The translations under genes and the position numbers were made by a program. The notes below the pieces were generated by a model. It worked only from the letters and a program-made list of their open reading frames with translations, made no database searches and was not told the DNA's origin. A stretch of 29,025 nucleotides of DNA from a virus. The stretch lies in IMG/VR virus record IMGVR_UViG_3300027977_000152, positions 1 through 29,025 of that record; one strand, written 5' to 3'. Below are positions 24,132 through 29,025 of this stretch, piece after piece; within the stretch, counting starts at the first letter, position 1; the number at the start of each line of letters is the position of its first letter.

Positions 24132-25685
24132 TCAGATCAACCTAAAGTTCCAACGTCCTGGCGCATACTCACCTTCAAAGGCCTTGAGCCATTGTTCCCC
24201 ATCCCACTTGTATTTGATACCTGTACGTATGTTTTGGATATAGGTCGCTGTGAAATCTTGGCCGGCAACAGCAGCATCCTGTAAAGTATTATCATCGGGA
24301 TCCCATATTGTAGACCAGGTAGCTCCAGCCCATTCTATAATTGAGTTTGCTTTGATTATAGGGTCGGTACCATCTTGGTTTTCCCACGACGAGTCGTTGT
24401 TACTGGGGTCTCTCCATGCCTGGGGCCCGCGATAAGGTATGTTAGTGCTGTCTGCGGGATTGCTTGGGTATTCGATGAATCCTCCACGATTAGCACTATT
24501 GTTGACATCCTCTAACATGAGGAATCGTAAGCCTACAGGTATCGCTGCGTAACTGCCATATACTTCTAATGGATTGTACTTATAGGGATCGATAATAGCA
24601 TCTACGGTACCTCTAGTTTCTATCGCGCTTTCAATATCAGTGTTGGCAGGATAAGTATCCGGATCCAGAGTCACCGATAACACAGTCCTATCTAAAGGAT
24701 TGATCACAAATGTACCAACGATTTCACTGTCATCCTCTTTGAGAAAAAACACATCGCTGCCTGCAACATATCCGCCTTGTACTTCTAGGATACGATCCCA
24801 TTCTATAGGTTCACCATTTTTATATTCTTGAGCATCTAGTCCCAATGAGAGAACTGCTGCGTCAGGATTGACCAGTGTGAGATCATACTGATTATCTGTA
24901 AGATTGCCTGTGTTGGATTTGAACAGCAGCACACGATATCTATTAGTGGTTGTGGCAAATGCACCTTTTGCACGATTATATACTAAGCTTTCTAGATCCA
25001 CTATATCGCCGCTATCCATAAACACGTTTGAAACAATAGTCTGTACGATACCTAATTTTTTCACTTTAGCAGGAGCAGTGATATAGATTGGAATCTCAAA
25101 ATCTAAAGTGCAGACATCTATTTCACTTTCTGCACCGGCAGGAATAGTTCTGGCAGTAAAGTTAGTGCCGGTAAGATACAGTGTGCTAAGACTGGTCCAG
25201 TCTAGATAGTTGTCTGTGGTCTGCAGTTCCAAACTGGGATTAAACAATACCAAAATCTGTTCTAATAACTGCAGTTTTTGATCTGTGTTTGAAGTCCATA
25301 TGTCTGCTTTCATGGTCATCTTGAAAGGTGTTGGTGCCAGTCTTTCTACTGTATAGTTGCCGCCCTGCGCATTTTGATATTCTCTAGTTCCCGAAGCATC
25401 TGTGAATCTACGTTCCCTTACATGAACCTTAGAAACAAATGTAGGATCACTGAGCCGCGATGTATCCATTTCTAGAGCACTGATATAACAGCTGATCTTG
25501 GGCACTGACGGCATTTTATTTTCTGAATTTTCTTTGATTATGGCAGCTACCTGGCGGGTCATGTCACCGTAGCTCACAGGCACACTGATCTCATCACCAT
25601 TGCCTGCCTTGTATTTGAAACCTATGAACACACGCATGAACTGCGTGACATAGCGCCTTATTTGCCCGTCATAGAAAAAATCCAT
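24132..25685 (-). CDS. gp15: gp15-like proximal tail sheath stabiliser / tail completion protein
   Basis: 517 aa. The N-terminus (FFYDGQIRRYVTQFMRVFIGF, then ISVPVSYGDMTRQ) aligns by eye with T4 gp15 (FYN-x3-RRYATL, then RVPITYAS). Residues to about 200 continue that similarity (TPFKMTMKADIWT, LEQILVLFNPSLE, DFEIPIYI). The protein is far longer than T4 gp15 (about 270 aa), with a long C-terminal extension ending WDGEQWLKAFEGEYAPGRWN. gp15 forms the tail terminator ring that stabilises the sheath and joins tail to neck. It is coupled to gp14 by a one-nt overlap (TAATG). It lies on the opposite strand from gp13 and gp18, unlike the T4 order. Confidence 0.82.
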   Translation of the reverse strand: MDFFYDGQIRRYVTQFMRVFIGFKYKAGNGDEISVPVSYGDMTRQVAAIIKENSENKMPSVPKISCYISALEMDTSRLSDPTFVSKVHVRERRFTDASGTREYQNAQGGNYTVERLAPTPFKMTMKADIWTSNTDQKLQLLEQILVLFNPSLELQTTDNYLDWTSLSTLYLTGTNFTARTIPAGAESEIDVCTLDFEIPIYITAPAKVKKLGIVQTIVSNVFMDSGDIVDLESLVYNRAKGAFATTTNRYRVLLFKSNTGNLTDNQYDLTLVNPDAAVLSLGLDAQEYKNGEPIEWDRILEVQGGYVAGSDVFFLKEDDSEIVGTFVINPLDRTVLSVTLDPDTYPANTDIESAIETRGTVDAIIDPYKYNPLEVYGSYAAIPVGLRFLMLEDVNNSANRGGFIEYPSNPADSTNIPYRGPQAWRDPSNNDSSWENQDGTDPIIKANSIIEWAGATWSTIWDPDDNTLQDAAVAGQDFTATYIQNIRTGIKYKWDGEQWLKAFEGEYAPGRWNFRLI

Positions 25686-27106
25686 TATTCGTCCGCCTGT
25701 GGTCTAAGTGCCTTGGTGAGGCTTTGTTTTTCTTCTGTCTCATGTCCATCTATAGTAGTAACTGTAGTATTATTCACAAATGTGGCCTTTTGTGTCTGAC
25801 GAATATCTTTGCCAGCATAGGTGCCACCTGCAGCCACATCACTGGCTCCGAGATTGTTCATGGTCATACGCACATTGTCTTCAAATTTAGTCCAACGTCT
25901 GCCATCAAATCTAAACAGTCTGTTGGGTAGATAATCGGTCCTAAGAGCAAACTGTCCTACAGTAGGATTGATAGGAAATGCAATACCTGCAGCTAAATTC
26001 ACTGCAGTAAATGGAGCACCGTTAGGTGGCAGGCCATCTTTGGTTAGATATCCATTATAGCCATCTCCGTCTGCAGGCATTAACACTGAGCTAGCAGTCT
26101 GTCCTGCGTAGATAGGATTGCCGTCCGTATCAAGCAACGGTGTGCCATTTATGTCAGTGGCCTGCGTCTCAGTATCCACAGTTACAGCAGTGGCATCCAC
26201 AGAAGTTAATTCTGCCGTACCATCTTCTGCTCTCTGCAAGGTGTAGAACTTGCCGGTGTCATATCCACTCTTAGGAGCATCTGCTTCTGCTTGATTTAAA
26301 ACAGCCGAAGTGATCTGCATTTCTTTGTTATAGGTTGATATGATATCTTTCAGCGTGTCAGCAATCATATAGTAGGGATTATTTAATGAACCTGGCGGTG
26401 CTATTCCAGTGACTTCTTGAGTTACTTGATATTTCTTGCCGTCTGTTCCTGTAACAATATCTCCAGGATAGTATGTGATGTCAGCATTGTAGGCGCCTCG
26501 GTCTGAGTCTGTGTTGGCGATACCGTCTAGGATCTGCTTGTATTCTTGGCTGTCTACCAATGGTTTGCATTTGGCTCTGTACAGATGTGGATACCATGTC
26601 ACAGAAAATCCTTCTGCAGCCCTAGAAACTTCTTCTATAACATAGAATCTTTTCAGCGCATACTGCAGATCATTCAGAGCATACTCGTCAGTGAGATGCG
26701 GCAGTTCTATCACATCACCTGCTATGATTTTACGACCGATTTTTTCCACAGTGTCTGTGATGTGGAAGGTGATAAAAATAGTGTCGTTCTGTAGAAACAG
26801 TCCAAATTGACTGAGATTGAAATCTATGTCTGAAAGATTGTACACCCCGCGCAGCAGATAAACGTCTGGATCATATTTACGATCACGATTTTCTAAGAAC
26901 AATAGATCCTGTATGTTAAAAGGATCGTCTGTATTGTATGTGGGCGTAGAAGGTGTGTTACCCTGTACCGCAGCATCGGGCCCAAGATATTTGTGCACCA
27001 GCACATCCGTGCCGCCAACCTGGAACATTTCCCAAACGGTATTATTGATAAATTTATAATCATTGCCTTTTTGAGGCCGGTAGAGACTGAGTCTTGGCAT
27101 AGTCAT
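25685..27106 (-). CDS. gp14: gp14-like neck protein
   Basis: 473 aa from the ATG at 27106, or 471 from the ATG at 27100 (MPRLSLYRPQKGNDYKFINN). The open frame runs further upstream, but that part crosses the promoter and gp13 start. Recognisable elements are MFQVGGTDVLVHKYLGP, VYNLSDIDFNLSQFGLFLQN and the C-terminal RLFRFDGRRWTKFEDNVR, typical of neck protein gp14 in marine T4-like phages. A central insertion (YYPGDIVTGTDGKKYQV) looks carbohydrate-binding-like. T4 gp14 is about half this length. With gp13 it forms the neck that closes the DNA-filled head and receives the tail. A TAAATA motif lies immediately upstream. Confidence 0.82.
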   Translation of the reverse strand: MTMPRLSLYRPQKGNDYKFINNTVWEMFQVGGTDVLVHKYLGPDAAVQGNTPSTPTYNTDDPFNIQDLLFLENRDRKYDPDVYLLRGVYNLSDIDFNLSQFGLFLQNDTIFITFHITDTVEKIGRKIIAGDVIELPHLTDEYALNDLQYALKRFYVIEEVSRAAEGFSVTWYPHLYRAKCKPLVDSQEYKQILDGIANTDSDRGAYNADITYYPGDIVTGTDGKKYQVTQEVTGIAPPGSLNNPYYMIADTLKDIISTYNKEMQITSAVLNQAEADAPKSGYDTGKFYTLQRAEDGTAELTSVDATAVTVDTETQATDINGTPLLDTDGNPIYAGQTASSVLMPADGDGYNGYLTKDGLPPNGAPFTAVNLAAGIAFPINPTVGQFALRTDYLPNRLFRFDGRRWTKFEDNVRMTMNNLGASDVAAGGTYAGKDIRQTQKATFVNNTTVTTIDGHETEEKQSLTKALRPQADE

Positions 27107-27107
27107 A

Positions 27108-27113
27108 TATTTA
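27108..27113 (-). promoter_or_regulatory. Late-promoter-like motif for gp14 (TAAATA)
   Basis: On the minus strand GGTAAATAT abuts the ATG at 27106 and ends 7 nt before the second ATG at 27100, with no ribosome-binding site. It lies 8 nt from the plus-strand motif for gp13, forming a compact divergent pair. Confidence 0.45.
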
Positions 27114-27121
27114 CCGCTGCG

Positions 27122-27128
27122 ATAAATA
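27122..27128 (+). promoter_or_regulatory. T4-like late promoter motif for gp13 (ATAAATA)
   Basis: GATAAATAC, 5 nt before the ATG at 27134, with no Shine-Dalgarno sequence between. It would give a leaderless gp13 mRNA if initiation occurs at T4-like spacing. Confidence 0.55.
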
Positions 27129-27133
27129 CTATC

Positions 27134-27892
27134 ATGAGCACAACTGATCAAGCAAAACAACAGGTTTTCGACTACTGTAAGGCCATGCTGGGCGACGGCA
27201 TGATCGACATAGAACTAGACCCTATACACTACGAAACAGCACTTAACCGCAGCCTAGCGGTATTTCGACAGCGCAGCGACAACGCCGTAGAGGAAAGCTA
27301 TTGTTTTCTAACACTAACCGAAAGCGTCAACGAATATATCCTGCCTAAAGAAATACAACAGGTTCGTCAGATATTCCGTCGTTCAGTGGGATCTAGAACT
27401 GGCAACGGTACTGGGGGCACAGTATTCGAACCATTTAACTTGGCCTACTCTAATACCTATCTGCTAAGTTCTACCAACATGGGCGGATTAGCCACATATG
27501 AATTATTCTCACAATATCAGGAACTGGTAGGTAAGATGTTTGGGTCTTTTATAAACTTCACATGGCATCCGCAGAGCCATAAATTGATCATACATCAAAG
27601 ACCTAGGGGTGAAGAGTCAGTGATGCTACAGGTCTATAACACCAAACCAGACTTTGCCATCATAGATGACGTGTATTCTGGACAGTGGATCAAGGACTAT
27701 ACCTTGGCCAACTGCAAGATGATGCTGGGCCAGGCTCGCGAAAAATTCGCACAGATAGCAGGACCACAGGGCGGATCAGGTCTCAACGGTGCTGCCATGA
27801 AAACTGAAGCTACTGCAGAAATGGAAAAACTAGTGGATGATCTAATGAAACTAGTGCCCGGCGGCAGTGGTTATTCTTTCGTAATTGGCTAA
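27134..27892 (+). CDS. gp13: gp13-like neck protein
   Basis: 252 aa from the ATG at 27134. An upstream in-frame ATG at 26993 lies inside gp14 and before the promoter, so it is rejected. The N-terminus (QAKQQVFDYCKAMLGDGMID, then IELDPIHYETALNRSLAVFRQRS) and FINFTWHPQSHKLIIHQRPRGEE match gp13 neck proteins of marine T4-like phages. The C-terminus ends GGSGYSFVIG. gp13 sits on the portal and, with gp14, completes the head and provides the tail-docking site. It is divergent from gp14 with 27 nt between the start codons. Confidence 0.82.
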   Translation: MSTTDQAKQQVFDYCKAMLGDGMIDIELDPIHYETALNRSLAVFRQRSDNAVEESYCFLTLTESVNEYILPKEIQQVRQIFRRSVGSRTGNGTGGTVFEPFNLAYSNTYLLSSTNMGGLATYELFSQYQELVGKMFGSFINFTWHPQSHKLIIHQRPRGEESVMLQVYNTKPDFAIIDDVYSGQWIKDYTLANCKMMLGQAREKFAQIAGPQGGSGLNGAAMKTEATAEMEKLVDDLMKLVPGGSGYSFVIG

Positions 27893-27898
27893 AAACTC

Positions 27899-27927
27899 TT
27901 GACTCCGTGATTGATCTATAGTATACT
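27899..27927 (+). promoter_or_regulatory. Strong sigma70-type promoter (TTGACT-N17-TATACT)
   Basis: The -35 TTGACT (27899-27904) and -10 TATACT (27922-27927) have the optimal 17-nt spacer, one mismatch per hexamer from TTGACA/TATAAT. AAGGAG and the ATG at 27948 follow. It is located in the 55-nt gap between gp13 and the dNMP kinase and suggests early transcription by unmodified host polymerase. Confidence 0.7.
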
Positions 27928-27947
27928 GTCTTTGTAAGGAGACATTT

Positions 27948-28619
27948 ATGATTATAGGGGTATGTGGTTTTATTGGCAGCGGCAAGGACACAGTCGCAGA
28001 CTATCTAGTTAACTTTCACGAATTTAGACGAGAATCATTTGCCAGCACACTGAAAGATGCGGTAGCAGCAGTATTTGGTTGGGACAGAACCATGCTGGAA
28101 GGTCGTACCAAAGCCGCACGTGAATGGCGAGAGCAGGTGGATCCGTGGTGGGCCAAACGACTGGACATGCCTACACTGACTCCTCGATGGGTCCTGCAAT
28201 ATTGGGGCACAGAAGTCTGTAGAAAATCCTTCCATGATGACATATGGATAGCCAGCCTAGAAAACAAACTACGAAATTCACAGGATCATGTGGTAATCTC
28301 AGACTGTCGTTTTCCTAATGAAATTACCAGTATACGTAATGCAGGTGGCAGAATCATCTGGGTACAACGTGGTCCATTGCCTGAGTGGTATGATACTGCC
28401 GTGGCAGCTAATCAAGGCTATAATTGGGCACACCAAGATCTCAAAATGAGAAAGATACACGCTTCGGAAACTGCTTGGGTAGGCACAGAGTTTGATCATG
28501 TCTTGATCAACGATCACAGCATAGACGAGCTCTACGACACAGTGAAATCAATAGTCAGCAACGAGATCACCTTGACGCCAAGTGACTCCCTCTTTGCTCA
28601 AAACGCCAGCACAGTTTAG
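27948..28619 (+). CDS. Deoxynucleoside monophosphate kinase (T4 gp1-like)
   Basis: 223 aa. The Walker A loop G7-F-I-G-S-G-K13-D-T is followed by VADYL, and SFASTLKDAVAAVFGWD is the helix seen after the P-loop in phage dNMP kinases. WVLQYWGTEVCRKSFHDDIW (81-100), ISDCRFPNEI (117-126), HASE (171-174) and LINDHSIDELY (186-196) complete the family pattern. The enzyme phosphorylates dNMPs to dNDPs for phage DNA synthesis in the cytoplasm. It has its own sigma70-type promoter and an AAGGAG ribosome-binding site, unlike the late genes beside it. Its last 72 nt overlap the 3' end of the convergent HNH-like gene. Confidence 0.88.
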   Translation: MIIGVCGFIGSGKDTVADYLVNFHEFRRESFASTLKDAVAAVFGWDRTMLEGRTKAAREWREQVDPWWAKRLDMPTLTPRWVLQYWGTEVCRKSFHDDIWIASLENKLRNSQDHVVISDCRFPNEITSIRNAGGRIIWVQRGPLPEWYDTAVAANQGYNWAHQDLKMRKIHASETAWVGTEFDHVLINDHSIDELYDTVKSIVSNEITLTPSDSLFAQNASTV

Positions 28620-28883
28620 ACATACAGTTTTTAGATTCGCAGGACGACAGTTGTCTAAATTGCCGTCCATGTGAAACACTCTAAATACTTCCGCATGCGG
28701 CGACCTGAATCCGCATTTCTCACATTGAGATTTCATCTTATAGCCACTGCGCAACCACCGTGGTACTCCTGCATATACACCATGAGTCAAGCAGATTTCA
28801 CAAAGACTTCTGTAATAGGTCTTGGAATTTTTCTTGTAGTTCACAGCACAGGGTCTTGCACCGCACTTGCATAATGGTCGCAT
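28548..28883 (-). CDS. HNH-like / multi-zinc-finger protein, possibly nuclease-inactive
   Basis: 111 aa. Cysteine pairs at C5/C7, C28/C31, C54/C57 and C88/C91 frame an HNH-like core: CEKCGF, then FHMDGNLDNCRPANLKTVCLNC (residues 70-91). H71, D73, N75, N83 and the zinc cysteines are present. The first His of the canonical HH pair is Phe (F70), and the His expected after the last Cys is Ala (A92), so cleavage activity is doubtful. The arrangement recalls a small conserved protein of cyanophage genomes. The ATG follows TTAAATA by 5 nt on the minus strand. Free-standing homing endonuclease relative and DNA- or RNA-binding regulator are both possible. Confidence 0.72.
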   Translation of the reverse strand: MRPLCKCGARPCAVNYKKNSKTYYRSLCEICLTHGVYAGVPRWLRSGYKMKSQCEKCGFRSPHAEVFRVFHMDGNLDNCRPANLKTVCLNCAGVLSKEGVTWRQGDLVADY

Positions 28884-28888
28884 ACAGA

Positions 28889-28895
28889 TATTTAA
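28889..28895 (-). promoter_or_regulatory. Late-promoter-like motif TTAAATA
   Basis: On the minus strand GTTAAATAT lies 5 nt before the ATG at 28883, the same spacing as the motif before gp13, again with no Shine-Dalgarno sequence. It is a variant of the ATAAATA consensus. Confidence 0.4.
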
Positions 28896-28958
28896 CGCTT
28901 CTGTACCTTTTCCACCCCTTTTGACCTTGTATTAACCATCCATTTTTGTTGCGCACGG

Positions 28959-28965
28959 CTAAATA
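28959..28965 (+). promoter_or_regulatory. Late-promoter-like motif CTAAATA upstream of gp18
   Basis: CTAAATATT lies 31 nt before the gp18 ATG at 28997, leaving room for a leader with AGGAGA (28984-28989). This 113-nt gap (28884-28996) contains only the two divergent late motifs and the ribosome-binding site. Confidence 0.5.
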
Positions 28966-28996
28966 TTATGAGCAACTATTACCAGGAGAAAATGGG

Positions 28997-29025
28997 ATGG
29001 CACTACAATCACCAGGCGTACAAGT
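28997..29025 (+). CDS. gp18: gp18-like tail sheath protein, 3' partial (start only)
   Basis: Only MALQSPGVQ is visible before the window ends. This N-terminus is what I associate with the tail sheath protein gp18 of marine T4-like phages. AGGAGA lies 7 nt upstream of the ATG and a CTAAATA late motif further upstream. Its place after gp13 fits the T4 order of neck and sheath genes. An ATG at 28992 in another frame is less well spaced. The call rests on nine residues plus context. Confidence 0.65.

Noticed and set aside
26993-27133. Upstream extension of gp13 to the ATG at 26993
   Set aside because: The extension lies inside the gp14 coding sequence and upstream of the late motif. The ATG at 27134 starts right where gp13 similarity begins.
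1-29025. CRISPR arrays, tRNA genes, integrase or insertion sequences
   Set aside because: No evenly spaced direct repeats, tRNA-like cloverleaf, recombinase motif or terminal inverted repeats were seen. The accessory island carries no mobility gene.

Overview
This window looks like part of the structural-gene region of a marine T4-like myovirus (contractile-tailed phage). The support is a set of recognisable T4-type neck and tail proteins (gp13, gp14, gp15 and the first codons of gp18), a gp1-type dNMP kinase, repeated T4-like late promoter motifs (ATAAATA and variants) in front of late genes, and giant modular fibre proteins of a kind I associate with cyanophages and pelagiphages. I see no photosynthesis genes, tRNAs or other marker that fixes the host. 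Genes are tightly packed: no stretch over about 115 nt lacks a gene, and the longest gap is 28884-28996, in front of gp18.

Layout. (1) 1-10130, plus strand, is a fibre/adhesin block. It holds a huge virion protein of at least 1998 aa (5' end outside the window), a 108-aa small structural protein, two tandem paralogous proteins extraordinarily rich in glycine and cysteine (42 and 47 Cys), and a 163-aa PKD-like protein. (2) 10127-18427 is an AT-rich accessory island. Three overlapping minus-strand 2OG-Fe(II) oxygenase genes come first. A plus-strand run follows: two P-loop sulfotransferase-like proteins, an SGNH hydrolase, a GT9/heptosyltransferase-like protein, a NodU/CmcH-type carbamoyltransferase and a fourth 2OG oxygenase. 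The run ends against a minus-strand GmhB-like HAD protein that has lost its catalytic aspartates. (3) 18520-23472, plus strand, is a second fibre block: a fibre protein, a subtilisin-like protease with an I9-like N-terminus, and a fibre with a short collagen-like repeat and a C-terminal cupredoxin-like domain carrying a complete type-1 copper ligand set. (4) 23484-27106, minus strand, holds a coiled-coil protein, a degenerate Nudix-like protein, gp15 and gp14. (5) 27134-29025 holds gp13, a dNMP kinase behind a strong sigma70-type promoter, a minus-strand HNH/zinc protein and the start of gp18.

How it may fit together. The two fibre blocks and the neck/tail-completion genes build the virion. 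The island between the fibre blocks encodes enzymes that typically decorate surface glycans (glycosyl, carbamoyl, sulfo and esterase chemistry) or hydroxylate proteins or small molecules. It could modify the host envelope, the phage's own fibres, or less likely DNA. Expression appears to be mainly late. Several late genes start only 4-8 nt after the late promoter motif with no Shine-Dalgarno sequence, suggesting leaderless late mRNAs. The dNMP kinase has its own TTGACT-N17-TATACT promoter, suggesting early expression by host polymerase.

Family assignments come from reading motifs in the translated sequence. No database search was run.
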